Assembly (NCBI RefSeq): GCF_001266615.1
Contig: NZ_LGHZ01000038.1
Coordinates: forward strand, 124,001-188,000
Direction of reading: 5' to 3'
DNA length: 64,000 bases
Origin: Kluyvera genomosp. 1
GTDB taxonomy: Bacteria; Pseudomonadota; Gammaproteobacteria; Enterobacterales; Enterobacteriaceae
The position numbers and the translations under genes are program-made. Positions 9,277 through 19,149 of this stretch are shown here, piece after piece (positions within the stretch are counted from its first letter, which is position 1; each line of letters begins with the position of its first letter). The notes below the pieces were generated by a model. It worked only from the letters and a program-made list of their open reading frames with translations. It was not told where the DNA came from and searched no databases.

Positions 9277-11313
9277 TTATTTCACCTGCTGACCCGGCTG
9301 TGCGCCGTCGTCAGGGCTAAGCAGGAAGATATCCTTACCACCAGGGCCTGCAGCCATCACCATCCCTTCCGAGATGCCAAAGCGCATTTTACGCGGCGCC
9401 AGGTTCGCCACCATCACGGTCAGACGGCCAATCAGCGGCTGCGGGTCCGGATACGCGGAACGGATGCCGGAGAAGACGTTACGCTTCTCACCGCCCAGAT
9501 CCAGCGTCAGACGCAGCAGCTTGTCGGAGCCTTCCACGAATTCAGCATTTTCAATCAGCGCCACGCGCAGGTCGATTTTAGCGAAATCGTCAAACGTGAC
9601 GGTTTCCTGAATCGGGTCGTCCGCCAGCGGGCCGGTCACCGGGGTGCTGTTCAACGCTTTCACTTCTTCCTTCGAGGCTTCCACCAGCGCTTCAACCTGC
9701 TTCATGTCGATGCGGTTATACAGCGCTTTGAAGGTATTGATTTTGTGGCCGACCAGCGGCTGGTTGATAGCATCCCAGCTCAGCTCGGTATTGAGGAAGG
9801 CTTCAGTACGCGCCGCCAGTTCTGGCAATACCGGCTTCAGCCAGGTCATCAGTACGCGGAACATGTTCAGACCCATGGTACAGATAGCCTGCAGATCGGC
9901 GTCGCGGCCTTCCTGTTTTGCTACGACCCAAGGTGCCTGCTCATCAACGTAGCGGTTTGCCACGTCGGCCAGCGCCATGATTTCACGGATAGCTTTACCA
10001 AATTCGCGACTGTCCCACGCTTCGCCAATGCTTGCTGCTGCATCGGTGAAGGTTTTGTACAGCGCTGGGTCGGCCAGCTCAGATGAAAGCACGCCGTCGA
10101 AACGCTTAGCGATAAAGCCGGCGTTACGGGAGGCCAGGTTCACCACTTTGTTGACGATGTCCGCGTTCACGCGCTGAACGAAATCTTCCAGGTTCAGGTC
10201 GATATCATCGATACGTGAAGACAGTTTGGCGGTGTAGTAGTAGCGCAGGCTGTCGGAGTCGAAGTGCTTCAGCCAGGTGCTGGCTTTAATGAAGGTTCCG
10301 CGAGACTTGGACATCTTCGCCCCGTTCACCGTCACATAGCCGTGAACGAACAGGTTGGTTGGCTTACGGAAGTTGCTGCCTTCCAGCATTGCCGGCCAGA
10401 ACAGGCTGTGGAAGTAGACGATATCTTTACCGATAAAGTGATACAGCTCGGCGGTGGAGTCTTTCTTCCAGTATTCATCAAAGCTGGTCGTGTCACCGCG
10501 TTTGTCGCACAGGTTCTTGAAGGAGCCCATGTAGCCGATTGGCGCATCCAGCCAGACGTAGAAATATTTACCCGGCGCATTCGGGATTTCGAAGCCGAAG
10601 TATGGCGCATCGCGGGAGATATCCCACTGCTGCAGGCCGGATTCAAACCATTCCTGCATTTTGTTCGCCACCTGCTCCTGCAGCGCGCCGCTGCGGGTCC
10701 ATGCCTGCAGCATTTCGCTAAAGGACGGCAGGTCAAAGAAGAAGTGCTCAGATTCACGCATCACCGGCGTTGCACCAGACACCACGGATTTCGGTTCGAT
10801 AAGCTCGGTTGGGCTGTAGGTTGCGCCACACACTTCGCAGTTATCGCCGTACTGATCCGGGGATTTACATTTCGGGCAGGTGCCTTTAACGAAACGGTCC
10901 GGCAGGAACATGCCTTTTTCCGGATCGTACAGCTGAGAGATGGTGCGGTTTTTGATAAAACCGTTCTCTTTCAGGCGGCCATAGATAAGCTCAGACAGCT
11001 CGCGGTTCTCGTCGCTGTGCGTCGAGTGGTAGTTGTCGTAGCTGATGTTAAAGCCTGAAAAATCAGTCTGATGCTCCTGACTCATTTCGGCAATCATCTG
11101 CTCCGGCGTGATACCTAACTGCTGTGCTTTCAGCATGATAGGGGTGCCGTGGGCGTCGTCCGCGCAGATGAAGTTGACCTGGTGGCCGCGCATTCGCTGG
11201 TAACGGACCCAGACATCAGCCTGGATGTGCTCCAGCATATGGCCGAGGTGGATAGAGCCGTTTGCGTACGGCAGTGCGCACGTTACCAGAATTTTCTTCG
11301 CGACTTGAGTCAT
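9277..11313 (-). CDS. metG: Methionyl-tRNA synthetase MetG
   Basis: A 678-residue class I aminoacyl-tRNA synthetase charging elongator and initiator tRNA(Met). Visible features are the HLGH signature (residues 22-25), the zinc knuckle CPKC...CEVC (around residues 145-165), the KMSKS loop ([10 protein letters not shown], about residue 333), the anticodon-binding helical domain, and a C-terminal OB-fold tRNA-binding/dimerisation domain (from about residue 575, [18 protein letters not shown]). I chose the start [19 protein letters not shown] at 11313, as in E. coli (677 aa), over an in-frame ATG at 11361. Confidence 0.97.
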   Translation of the reverse strand: MTQVAKKILVTCALPYANGSIHLGHMLEHIQADVWVRYQRMRGHQVNFICADDAHGTPIMLKAQQLGITPEQMIAEMSQEHQTDFSGFNISYDNYHSTHSDENRELSELIYGRLKENGFIKNRTISQLYDPEKGMFLPDRFVKGTCPKCKSPDQYGDNCEVCGATYSPTELIEPKSVVSGATPVMRESEHFFFDLPSFSEMLQAWTRSGALQEQVANKMQEWFESGLQQWDISRDAPYFGFEIPNAPGKYFYVWLDAPIGYMGSFKNLCDKRGDTTSFDEYWKKDSTAELYHFIGKDIVYFHSLFWPAMLEGSNFRKPTNLFVHGYVTVNGAKMSKSRGTFIKASTWLKHFDSDSLRYYYTAKLSSRIDDIDLNLEDFVQRVNADIVNKVVNLASRNAGFIAKRFDGVLSSELADPALYKTFTDAAASIGEAWDSREFGKAIREIMALADVANRYVDEQAPWVVAKQEGRDADLQAICTMGLNMFRVLMTWLKPVLPELAARTEAFLNTELSWDAINQPLVGHKINTFKALYNRIDMKQVEALVEASKEEVKALNSTPVTGPLADDPIQETVTFDDFAKIDLRVALIENAEFVEGSDKLLRLTLDLGGEKRNVFSGIRSAYPDPQPLIGRLTVMVANLAPRKMRFGISEGMVMAAGPGGKDIFLLSPDDGAQPGQQVK

Positions 11314-11430
11314 AGTGGGTATTACTTCTTCTGTTGCAAAAAGGGCTTTTGATATTACCAAAAGGGTAGTGGGTGCGCCATATATGGATGCCCGTTAGCT
11401 GTGGTAGACTTAGTCGTACTGAAAGCAAAT

Positions 11431-11513
11431 ATACTCGTCGTCTTTCAATTTGTTGGTACGTTGGCGGTATTCACGCAATTGCCGCCTTCCCGCAACTTGA
11501 AATCCTTAGAGTG
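11431..11513. repeat. Palindromic intergenic repeat, copy 2
   Basis: An 83-bp element with ends ATACTC/GAGTGT and an inner inverted pair (TTGGCGG near 11461 and CCGCC near 11483). The left 20 bp are almost identical to copy 1 at 8621. It occupies the metG-mrp divergent region, just upstream of the mrp ribosome binding site. Confidence 0.6.
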
Positions 11514-11534
11514 TCAAACAACAAAGGAGTCGGG

Positions 11535-12644
11535 ATGAACTCAGAATCCCAGGCCAAATCCCCTGAGCGTTTACGTGCGATGGTGGCCGGCACGCTGGCG
11601 AATTTCCAGCACCCAACCCTGAAGCACAACCTCACCGCGCTGAAAGCGCTGCACCACGTCGCCTGGCTTGACGACACCGTGCACATCGAATTGCAGATGC
11701 CGTTTGTCTGGCACAGCGCCTTTGAAGAATTAAAAGAGCAAACCAGCGCCGAACTGCTGCGGGTGACCGGGGCGAAAGCCATCGACTGGAAACTGTCGCA
11801 CAGCATCGCCACGCTTAAACGTGTGAAAAACCAGCCGGGTATCAACGGCGTTAAAAACATTATTGCGGTGAGTTCCGGCAAAGGCGGGGTGGGTAAATCG
11901 TCTACCGCCGTCAACCTGGCGCTGGCGCTGGCCGCAGAAGGCGCCAAAGTGGGCATCCTTGATGCCGATATCTATGGCCCGTCAATCCCGAACATGCTGG
12001 GTGCTGAAAATCAGCGTCCGACGTCGCCGGATGGCACCCATATGGCGCCAATTATGGCCCACGGTGTGGCCACTAACTCTATCGGTTACCTGGTGACCGA
12101 CGACAACGCCATGGTTTGGCGTGGCCCGATGGCCAGCAAGGCATTGATGCAGATGCTGCAAGAGACGCTGTGGCCGGATCTTGATTACCTCGTGCTGGAC
12201 ATGCCGCCGGGCACCGGTGATATCCAGCTGACGCTGGCGCAGAACATCCCGGTCACCGGGGCAGTTGTGGTCACGACGCCGCAGGACATTGCGCTGATCG
12301 ACGCCAAAAAAGGAATCGTGATGTTCGAAAAAGTGGAAGTGCCGGTGCTGGGCATCGTGGAAAACATGAGCATGCATATTTGCAGCAACTGTGGTCACCA
12401 CGAGCCTATCTTCGGTACCGGTGGTGCGGAGAAGCTGGCGGAGAAATATCACACCCAGCTGCTTGGACAGATGCCGCTGCACATCAATCTGCGCGAAGAT
12501 CTGGATAACGGCACCCCGACGGTGGTGGCGCGTCCGGACAGTGAGTTCACCGAAATGTATCGTCAGCTGGCGGGCCGCGTGGCGGCACAGCTGTACTGGC
12601 AGGGTGAAGTCATTCCGAGTGAGATTGCTTTCCGCGCAGTGTAA
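11535..12644 (+). CDS. mrp: Fe-S cluster carrier P-loop ATPase Mrp (ApbC)
   Basis: A 369-residue cytosolic ATPase of the Mrp/NBP35 family that carries Fe-S clusters to apo-proteins. An N-terminal DUF59/MIP18-like domain (about 1-100) precedes the deviant Walker A SSGKGGVGKSST, switch GILDADIYGPSIPNM, Walker B-like LDMPPGTGD, and the CxxC motif CSNCGHHEPIFG that binds the bridging cluster. ATG 11535 follows AAAGGAG and gives the same length as E. coli Mrp. It is divergent from metG, as in E. coli. Confidence 0.96.
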   Translation: MNSESQAKSPERLRAMVAGTLANFQHPTLKHNLTALKALHHVAWLDDTVHIELQMPFVWHSAFEELKEQTSAELLRVTGAKAIDWKLSHSIATLKRVKNQPGINGVKNIIAVSSGKGGVGKSSTAVNLALALAAEGAKVGILDADIYGPSIPNMLGAENQRPTSPDGTHMAPIMAHGVATNSIGYLVTDDNAMVWRGPMASKALMQMLQETLWPDLDYLVLDMPPGTGDIQLTLAQNIPVTGAVVVTTPQDIALIDAKKGIVMFEKVEVPVLGIVENMSMHICSNCGHHEPIFGTGGAEKLAEKYHTQLLGQMPLHINLREDLDNGTPTVVARPDSEFTEMYRQLAGRVAAQLYWQGEVIPSEIAFRAV

Positions 12645-12660
12645 GAGCGGATAAAGAAGA

Positions 12661-12693
12661 GGCCCGCAGGACGCTGAGTCCTGCGGGCCTTTA
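12661..12693. terminator. Terminator between mrp and rcnB
   Basis: A 12-bp perfect stem (GGCCCGCAGGAC/GTCCTGCGGGCC) with loop GCTGA, followed by TTTATT. It separates convergent mrp and rcnB. Confidence 0.85.
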
Positions 12694-12697
12694 TTCG

Positions 12698-13015
12698 TTA
12701 ACGATGGTAGAAAATTTCGCCGTCGTAGATTTTGCTGATTTTGCCGTCGGTGTCGCCAATCAGAACATAGTTGCCGCCCATATACGTCCAGTGCGTCCCG
12801 GCATCCGGAGCTGGCAGGTTACGCAGCTGCCACTGTTTGATATTGTACTCTGGCGTCAGGTACATTGCCGGTGCGTTATCACCAATCTTGAACTGCGTGA
12901 AATCGGCAATGAACTCTTTGAGTTCATATTTCGCGATTCCGGTTGCTGGTGCTGCCCAGGCAGCACTCGCCGTAGCCAACAGTACGCCCAGAAGCATCAT
13001 TTTTGTTTTACGCAT
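12698..13015 (-). CDS. rcnB: Periplasmic Ni/Co homeostasis protein RcnB
   Basis: A 105-residue exported protein. The signal peptide MRKTKMMLLGVLLATASAAWA is followed by a mature domain containing EYNIKQWQLRNLPAPDAGTH and DGEIFYHR, nearly identical to E. coli RcnB (112 aa). RcnB modulates nickel/cobalt efflux with the RcnA exporter. Neither rcnA nor rcnR lies within this window. A divergent LysR gene starts 154 bp away. Confidence 0.92.
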   Translation of the reverse strand: MRKTKMMLLGVLLATASAAWAAPATGIAKYELKEFIADFTQFKIGDNAPAMYLTPEYNIKQWQLRNLPAPDAGTHWTYMGGNYVLIGDTDGKISKIYDGEIFYHR

Positions 13016-13169
13016 ACTATCCCCATTATTGTCCTGGATATAAAATTATCGCCCCGTATGATTCCTGATGGGCAGGCTCGATGGCAAGCGCTGCTTTCTT
13101 AAAAAATGTAAGCAAACGGCGGTTGCCTCCATTTTGAGGATTATTCTGCCCCGTCTTTGAGGAACCTTC

Positions 13170-14060
13170 ATGTTCAGGCTGGAAGATTTATCCCTGTTCG
13201 TTCGCGCCGCCGCGCTCAGCAGCTTTAGCGAGGCGGCGCGCGAAGCCAGTATTCCCCCGGCGCAGGTCAGCTCGGCGATAAAACGGCTAGAGACGGCGCT
13301 CAAGATCCGCCTGTTTGCTCGCTCGACCCGCAGCCTGCGTCTGACGGTGGAAGGGGAGACCTGGCTGCCGTTTGCCGTACAAATGCTCGATACGCTGCAA
13401 GACGGCCTGCAACAAATCCATACCCCAGATGATGAAGTGCGCGGTACGCTACAAATCGCCGTGCCGTCCGATCTGGGACGTAATCTGCTACTGGACGTGT
13501 TTCGTCGTTTTCGTGAACGCCACCCGGCGCTACGGCTGCGTATTTTGTTCTCCGATCACCGCACCGATGTCTTTAAAGACCCGGTGGATGTGGCATTTCG
13601 CTATGGTGACAATGACGACGCCTCGTTTGTGTCGCTGCCCGTTGCCCCGGAAAACCGCCGTGTGCTGGTGGCTTCTCCGGCGTGGATAGCCCGCCATGGT
13701 GAACCGAAAACGCTGGCCGATCTCGAAAAGTGCAACGCGCTGACCTATGTGCTGCGCGGCAGCGTGTTCGATCGCTGGTCGTTGAGCCGGGATGGCGTGG
13801 AACATCAGGTACAGGTCTCCGGCAGTATTACCAGCGATGACGCGGAGGTTATTCGTCGGCTGGCGATTGCCGGGGAAGGAATTGCTTTTAAGTCGACGCT
13901 GGATGTCAGCGACGATCTGCGGGAAGGGCGGCTACAGGTGCTGTTGCCAAACTATCAGGGTGACAACGTGCCGCTGAATATGATTTGTCCGCACCGCAAG
14001 CAGCTTTCGGCGGCGGTACGTTTATTGTATGAAGAGGTGAAGACGCGCTGTGCCGGCTAA
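13170..14060 (+). CDS. LysR-family transcriptional regulator
   Basis: A 296-residue regulator. The N-terminal winged helix-turn-helix (FRLEDLSLFVRAAALSSFSEAAREASIPPAQVSSAIKRLE) occupies residues 1-60, and a substrate-binding-like effector domain about 90-290. The overall pattern (LQIAVPSDLGRNLLLD, FVSLPVAPENRRVLVASP) is that of the large group of LysR proteins related to E. coli DsdC/YafC-type regulators; the target is not known. A GAGGAA site precedes ATG 13170. It is divergent from rcnB and convergent with speG. Confidence 0.82.
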   Translation: MFRLEDLSLFVRAAALSSFSEAAREASIPPAQVSSAIKRLETALKIRLFARSTRSLRLTVEGETWLPFAVQMLDTLQDGLQQIHTPDDEVRGTLQIAVPSDLGRNLLLDVFRRFRERHPALRLRILFSDHRTDVFKDPVDVAFRYGDNDDASFVSLPVAPENRRVLVASPAWIARHGEPKTLADLEKCNALTYVLRGSVFDRWSLSRDGVEHQVQVSGSITSDDAEVIRRLAIAGEGIAFKSTLDVSDDLREGRLQVLLPNYQGDNVPLNMICPHRKQLSAAVRLLYEEVKTRCAG

Positions 14061-14131
14061 TATTCCGGCAATAGAATGCTGGGGTTGTGGCCCAGCATTC
14101 AGTTACCGAACCTCATTCATCCGGCCAGAAT

Positions 14132-14689
14132 TTATTGCGCTGTCGGTTTTAATATCCCGCCCGTTGTTTTGTTATGTTCCAAATACTGGTGCTGGAAAAT
14201 ACACATTCTGATCGTGTTACGGTATTCGCCATTAACGAAAAACTCATGGATTAACTCGCCTTCCTGAATAAAGCCAAGCTTACGATAAATATGGACGGCC
14301 TTGGCGTTCTCTTTATCGACGATGAGATACAGCTTATACAGGTTCAGTACGGTAAAACCGTAATCCATCGCCATCTTCGCCGCGCGGCTTGCCAGGCCTT
14401 TTCCCTGAAATTCTGGCGAGATGATAATCTGGAATTCGGCTCGGCGGTGAATATGGTTTATTTCGACCAGTTCCACCAATCCCGCATTGTTGCCATTAAA
14501 GGTCACAACAAAACGGCGCTCGCTCTGATCGTGGATATGTTTATCGTAAAGGTCGCTCAGTTCAACAAACGCCTCATAGGGCTCTTCAAACCAATAGCGC
14601 ATCACGCTGGCATTATTATCAAGCTGGTGTACAAAGCGTAAATCTTCGCGCTCAAGAGGTCTTAATTTCACTTCTGATTGTTCTGACAT
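14132..14689 (-). CDS. speG: Spermidine N1-acetyltransferase SpeG
   Basis: A 185-residue GNAT acetyltransferase closely matching E. coli SpeG (186 aa). It transfers acetyl from acetyl-CoA to spermidine or spermine, detoxifying excess polyamine. Visible features are the N-terminal [32 protein letters not shown] and the CoA-binding loop [14 protein letters not shown] favour the start [12 protein letters not shown] at 14689; an ATG at 14701 is also possible. In E. coli speG lies elsewhere on the chromosome, so its position here is lineage-specific. Confidence 0.93.
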   Translation of the reverse strand: MSEQSEVKLRPLEREDLRFVHQLDNNASVMRYWFEEPYEAFVELSDLYDKHIHDQSERRFVVTFNGNNAGLVELVEINHIHRRAEFQIIISPEFQGKGLASRAAKMAMDYGFTVLNLYKLYLIVDKENAKAVHIYRKLGFIQEGELIHEFFVNGEYRNTIRMCIFQHQYLEHNKTTGGILKPTAQ

Positions 14690-14853
14690 GTTATTTCTCA
14701 TGATGATTTCTACGCTGAAAATATATTAGCCCTTGATGGGGGAAATCATCAGGATTTTAAAATAATTACAATCTATTGAGTGTGAAACGACGGGGATTCA
14801 CTGGCCAGAAGCGTTGTTGGCCGTTTTTATTCTATCGCTCGATAGTGAAATAA

Positions 14854-14900
14854 AGCCTCACTCCCGGACTGACCGTCATCTGTCAGGTGGTGGTGAGGCT
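14854..14900 (-). terminator. Terminator downstream of the adenine permease operon
   Basis: On the minus strand an outer stem AGCCTCAC/GTGAGGCT encloses an inner CTGAC/GTCAG stem and is followed by TTTATTT. It lies 33 bp past the permease stop codon. Confidence 0.7.
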
Positions 14901-14932
14901 ATCAATTGATGACGACTGTTGCCCTACGTGGC

Positions 14933-16276
14933 TTAGTGTCTTACCAGCGTGGCGAAGTAGTAGACCAGCGGAACCGCGAGGATCCACAGACCAATGGGGA
15001 TTTCACGCCATTTTCCGGCAATGGTTTTAATCACCACATAGAACAGCAGGCCGCCGGCGATGCCGGTACCAAAACTGTTGGCAATCAGGGTAATCATCAC
15101 CATCATCAATACTGGCAGGCCGTCGGTGAAGTTGGCTAAATCAACCTTACGCAATCCGCTGAACATATTCAGGCCAATCAGAATCAGCGCCGGTGCGGTG
15201 GCTTCTTTGGGGATCATCAGCGCTACCGGGGTGAACAGCAGCATCAGCAGGAACATCACTGCTGCCGCCAGCGCCGTCAGGCCCGTTTTGCCGCCCGCTT
15301 CCGCGGCCGCCGAGGACTCAATCAGCGCGGTAGCTGCCGGGATACCCAGCCAGGGACCGACGGCGGCGGCAATCGAGTCAACCATAAACGGGCGGTTGAT
15401 ATGCGGCATATTGCCTTCTTCATCCAGTAAACCGGCTTCGCCGCCTACTGCCAGCGTGGTGCCCATGGTGGAGAAAAATTCCGAGGCGAAAAAGACGAAC
15501 AGGAACGGCAGGAAGGCGATATTGAGTGCGCCTAGCATATCAATTTGCCCCAGCACCGGGGTTAACGAATGCGGCACATCGATAAAGTGGTTTGGCAGAC
15601 GCGTCACGCCCGCAGGGATGCCGACCAGGGTAGCGAACAGAATAGCCCACAATATCGCCCCAGGAATGCGGCGAGCCTGAAGTGCAATGGCGAGGAACAG
15701 CCCGCAAAGCGCCACCAGTGCGCCCGGTGCGAGGAAGTCGCCGAGCATCAGCGAGTTGGTTTTGGCATTTGCCAGTACCAGTCCCGCATTACGAAAACCC
15801 AGTACCGCCACGAACAGGCCGATGGAGGCCGTTAGCCCAAGTTTGATTGATTGCGGCACCGAACGGGTGACCACTTCGCGCAGGCCAAATTTGGTCAACA
15901 GGAAGAACAGAATACCTGACCAGCAGGCGATGCCGAGGCCAATCGGCCAGCCGATGTGTTCGCTACCTGCTAGCGTCACGCCGACCAACACTGAACCGCC
16001 AATGCCGGGGCCAACGATAAACGGCAGGTTGGCGTAAAACGCCATCAGCAGCGTACCGCCGACAAACACCAGAATGGTGCCTGTAGTGGCCGCACCTTTG
16101 TCCATCCCGCCCACGGCCAACAGGCCCGGAATAACAACTAATAGATAGGCGGCGGCGAGAAAGCCGGTGACGCCAGCCAGACATTCAGTACGCAGCGAAC
16201 TGCCGCGCGAAGAGAGCGCAAAACGGCGTTCCAGCCAGCTCCCGGAGGTTGTTGATTGAAGGGTGTTATCGGCCAT
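14933..16276 (-). CDS. NCS2-family purine permease (AdeP/AdeQ-type adenine transporter)
   Basis: A 447-residue inner-membrane protein of the NCS2 AzgA-like subgroup, close in length to E. coli AdeP and AdeQ. Conserved pieces include the N-terminal SLRTECLAGVTGFLAAAYLLVVIPGLL, YANLPFIVGPGIG, SVPQSIKLGLTASIGLFVAVLGF and the TALIESSAAAEAGGKTGLTAL loop. It probably imports adenine by proton symport. It starts 18 bp after the stop of the adenine deaminase gene, so the two are surely co-transcribed and the deaminase acts on the imported base. Confidence 0.87.
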   Translation of the reverse strand: MADNTLQSTTSGSWLERRFALSSRGSSLRTECLAGVTGFLAAAYLLVVIPGLLAVGGMDKGAATTGTILVFVGGTLLMAFYANLPFIVGPGIGGSVLVGVTLAGSEHIGWPIGLGIACWSGILFFLLTKFGLREVVTRSVPQSIKLGLTASIGLFVAVLGFRNAGLVLANAKTNSLMLGDFLAPGALVALCGLFLAIALQARRIPGAILWAILFATLVGIPAGVTRLPNHFIDVPHSLTPVLGQIDMLGALNIAFLPFLFVFFASEFFSTMGTTLAVGGEAGLLDEEGNMPHINRPFMVDSIAAAVGPWLGIPAATALIESSAAAEAGGKTGLTALAAAVMFLLMLLFTPVALMIPKEATAPALILIGLNMFSGLRKVDLANFTDGLPVLMMVMITLIANSFGTGIAGGLLFYVVIKTIAGKWREIPIGLWILAVPLVYYFATLVRH

Positions 16277-16294
16277 TGCGTGGCGCTCCCATGA

Positions 16295-18076
16295 TTATTG
16301 TTGTGTAGTGTGTTGTGACGAAATGACCGGATCGACAATCTGACGCGTGGTGCCGTCGGTCAGCCCTAAATCGGTTAAATGTGGCCCTGCGTTACAGGCA
16401 AGGCAGGTGCCTTCAATGGCTTTGAACACGCGGTACGGTGGTTCCCAATCGGCCACTTCAGCGCTCAAATCGCGAAGTTTGCGGAACGCGGCGGCCAGCT
16501 CAGCGGCTGGCTGGTCGGAAAGCATGCCGGCAATCGGCATCGCGACGTGGGCCAGGATCTGCTGATTTTGTGCCAGCGCCATGCCGCCGCCGGAGGCGAT
16601 AAGCTGGTTTGCCGCCAGCGCCATGTCCTCGGCATTACGGCCCAACACCACCAGATTGTGCGAGTCGTGCGAATAGCTGGTGGCAATCGCGCCGCGCAGT
16701 TCTCCCCAGCCTTCTAAGAGTGCAATTTGCGGTTTGGCTTCGTGGCGGCCGTGGCGGTGCTTCACCCAAATCAGGCTAAAGCCCGCTGGGATTTGTACTT
16801 TGCCATCGCGGATCTCGACGTCCACTTCGCCCCACTGGGTAAAGCGCGCGCCGCGAATGTGGCGCAGACGCGCTACGCCGTGATTGATATCGCTCACACG
16901 CAGCGCAAAATCCTCGGCGCTGAGCGAGGCTAAACGCAGGGTATCACGCGGTGGTGTCACGCCCTCGGCGGCCGCAATCGGTGCAAGCAGTTTACCGTCG
17001 CGGGCAATTTGCTGACCGGCGACATACACGGCGCGGGCTTCAAGCTTATCCAGTGAATCAAAGACCACCAGGTCTGCGCGGCGCCCGGCCGCAATCAGCC
17101 CCAGATCGTTACGCTGCAGGCGGATAGCGGCGTTGAGTGTGGCAAAGCGCAGCACATCAGTGGCGTTCAGACCGTGTTCAATCAACAGATTGAGCAGGGC
17201 GATAATGCCGCCTTTTTCCAGCAGCATGTCCGGCGGCACATCGTCGGTACAGACGGTGATTTGCGAGGAGAGGTGCGGCAGTGTTTTCAGCGCCTTGACG
17301 ATATCTGGCAACAGGTACGGGTGCGAGCCGCGAATTTCCAGCGTTAAACCCGCACGCAATTTTTCCAGCGCATCGTCGGCGGACGTCAGTTCGTGATCGG
17401 AGGTGACGCCCGCTGCCAGATAGGCCTGCAAATCGGCCCCGCTCAGACCGCGCGCGTGGCCTTCAATCAGCTTGCCGCTGTTGAGCCCAGCCTGCACGAT
17501 CTCCTGCATCCGACAGCTGCCGTGGAGGACGCCGTGCATATCCATCACTTCCGCCACACCACGGACTTCCGGCCAGCCGAGCATGGTTTCCATTTCCGCA
17601 CCGGCGAAATCGGCACCCGACATCTCCAGCCCCGGTGTGGACGGCACGCTGGATGGCGCGGCGACCATGACCTGCAAAGGCAGATGGCGGCTGGCTTCGA
17701 CGGCGTAGCGCACGCCCGCGACGCCCAGTACGTTAGCGAGTTCATGCGGATCCCAGAATACGGCGGTGGTGCCCTGTGCCAGCACGATTTCGGCGTAGCG
17801 CTCCGGCGGCAGATGTGAGCTTTCGAGGTGGACGTGGGTGTCCATTAGACCTGGCGAGAGGAATACGCCCGGTAGAGAGTGGTGCTCAAGCGCATCGTCC
17901 CGGCTGCCGCGCGGGTGCACGCTGGCAATCATATCGCCGACAATGCCGACATCGGCATCACGGATTTCACCGGTGGCCATATCAACGATTTGGGCATCGG
18001 TGAGCAAAAGATCGAACGGGACTTCACCACGGGCGGCCTGTACGGCTCGGCGGCGGTTTTCAGCATTGCTGGACAT
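16295..18076 (-). CDS. ade: Adenine deaminase
   Basis: A 593-residue amidohydrolase of the adenine deaminase family, converting adenine to hypoxanthine and ammonia. The binuclear metal site is visible as DTHVHLESS (residues 79-87, H81/H83) and DPHE (109-112); later motifs are GHARGLSG, SDHELTSADDALEKLRAG and CTDDVPPDML. A C-terminal adenine deaminase domain contains IATSYSHDSHNLVVLG. The sequence differs markedly from E. coli AdeD, so it belongs to another branch of the family and substrate drift cannot be excluded. ATG 18076 follows CGGAG. It is the first gene of an operon with the NCS2 permease. Confidence 0.85.
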   Translation of the reverse strand: MSSNAENRRRAVQAARGEVPFDLLLTDAQIVDMATGEIRDADVGIVGDMIASVHPRGSRDDALEHHSLPGVFLSPGLMDTHVHLESSHLPPERYAEIVLAQGTTAVFWDPHELANVLGVAGVRYAVEASRHLPLQVMVAAPSSVPSTPGLEMSGADFAGAEMETMLGWPEVRGVAEVMDMHGVLHGSCRMQEIVQAGLNSGKLIEGHARGLSGADLQAYLAAGVTSDHELTSADDALEKLRAGLTLEIRGSHPYLLPDIVKALKTLPHLSSQITVCTDDVPPDMLLEKGGIIALLNLLIEHGLNATDVLRFATLNAAIRLQRNDLGLIAAGRRADLVVFDSLDKLEARAVYVAGQQIARDGKLLAPIAAAEGVTPPRDTLRLASLSAEDFALRVSDINHGVARLRHIRGARFTQWGEVDVEIRDGKVQIPAGFSLIWVKHRHGRHEAKPQIALLEGWGELRGAIATSYSHDSHNLVVLGRNAEDMALAANQLIASGGGMALAQNQQILAHVAMPIAGMLSDQPAAELAAAFRKLRDLSAEVADWEPPYRVFKAIEGTCLACNAGPHLTDLGLTDGTTRQIVDPVISSQHTTQQ

Positions 18077-18201
18077 AACAACTCCGGCGCAGGGATAATG
18101 AGCGCTACTTTAGGGGCAGAGCAAACGGTTGCCCAGATGAATAAATTTATCACCTGATAACTTCGGCTTATTCTGGGTGATTGTCTCGAGTGAAGCTCAA
18201 T

Positions 18202-19128
18202 ATGACCGAACCCTGGCAGCGGCTGCCCGCGCTCTCGCTAAAACAGTTGCAGTATTTTGTCACGCTGGCGCAGCTGCGTCACTTTACCGATACCGCGAAT
18301 CGGCTGGCGATTAGCCAACCGGCGCTCAGCAGCGCGCTACGGCAAATCGAAACGGTGATTGGCGGCAAGCTGGTCAACCGTACTGCTTCGGCAGTGACGC
18401 TGACCGAGCTGGGGGCAGCAATTCTCCCCCATGCCCAGCGCGTGCTGAGCGTGGCGCAGATGGCGTTTCAGGATATTGAGCAGATTGTTGAAGCGGGCGG
18501 TGACGGCACGGTGCGTATTGGGCTGATACCGTCAGTCAGCTCGTTGCTGTTTCCCCTGCTGCCTGATGCGCTGGCACAAGCGTTTCCGCGTCTGCGGGTT
18601 GAGTTTCATGACCGGACCAACGACGCCCTGGCTCGCGACCTTGAAAGTGGGCAAATTGATTTTGGCGTAGGAGCGATAGACAGTTCGCTGCCGGAAGAAC
18701 TCCAGCTTTTCCCGCTGCGTGAAGATCCATTGGTCGCCGTGCTGCATGTTGATGATCCGCTCGGCGGCCAGCCGCATCTGCCGTGGAAACTGCTGGCAGG
18801 GCGTGATATCGCGATGTTTTCAAAAGGCAATATTCAGCGCCTGGTCGGCGCGCTGGTGGAAAACCAGCGGCTGACGCTGAATACCCGCTATCAGGTAGAT
18901 TATATTGAAACGCTTTACGGGCTGGTGCGCTCAAAGCTGGCGGTGGGAATTTTGCCTCAGCTTTACACCACGCATTTGCAGGATCCGGCGCTGCGGGTTG
19001 CCCAGCTACAGCAGCCTGCGCTAACCCGAACCGTGGCATTGATGCGCGGCCCACAGTTGTTACCGCCAATGATTGAAGCCTGCTTTACGCTGCTGCTTAC
19101 GCAGTTGCGCGAAGGGGAGATGCCGTAA
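18202..19128 (+). CDS. LysR-family regulator, divergent from the adenine operon
   Basis: About 308 residues. The helix-turn-helix (LSLKQLQYFVTLAQLRHFTDTANRLAISQPALSSALRQIE) is followed by an effector-binding domain of the CbbR/GcvA-like type. I prefer ATG 18202 (MTEPWQRLPALS); GTG 18190 and TTG 18181 are in frame upstream. Its divergent placement 125 bp from ade, together with a 10-bp AT palindrome (ATAAATTTAT, 18141-18150) in the gap, suggests that it controls the ade-permease operon. Effector and sign of control are unknown. Confidence 0.83.
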   Translation: MTEPWQRLPALSLKQLQYFVTLAQLRHFTDTANRLAISQPALSSALRQIETVIGGKLVNRTASAVTLTELGAAILPHAQRVLSVAQMAFQDIEQIVEAGGDGTVRIGLIPSVSSLLFPLLPDALAQAFPRLRVEFHDRTNDALARDLESGQIDFGVGAIDSSLPEELQLFPLREDPLVAVLHVDDPLGGQPHLPWKLLAGRDIAMFSKGNIQRLVGALVENQRLTLNTRYQVDYIETLYGLVRSKLAVGILPQLYTTHLQDPALRVAQLQQPALTRTVALMRGPQLLPPMIEACFTLLLTQLREGEMP

Positions 19129-19149
19129 ACTTTCCCTGCGATGGCGGCA

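Noticed and set aside
10264..11058. 264-codon open frame on the plus strand
   Set aside because: It lies wholly antisense to metG; its composition follows the third-codon bias of metG and it has no start context.
14074..14100. 10-bp stem (GAATGCTGGG/CCCAGCATTC) between LysR and speG as terminator
   Set aside because: The stem is good, but neither strand has a T-tract after it, so it is not called as an intrinsic terminator.
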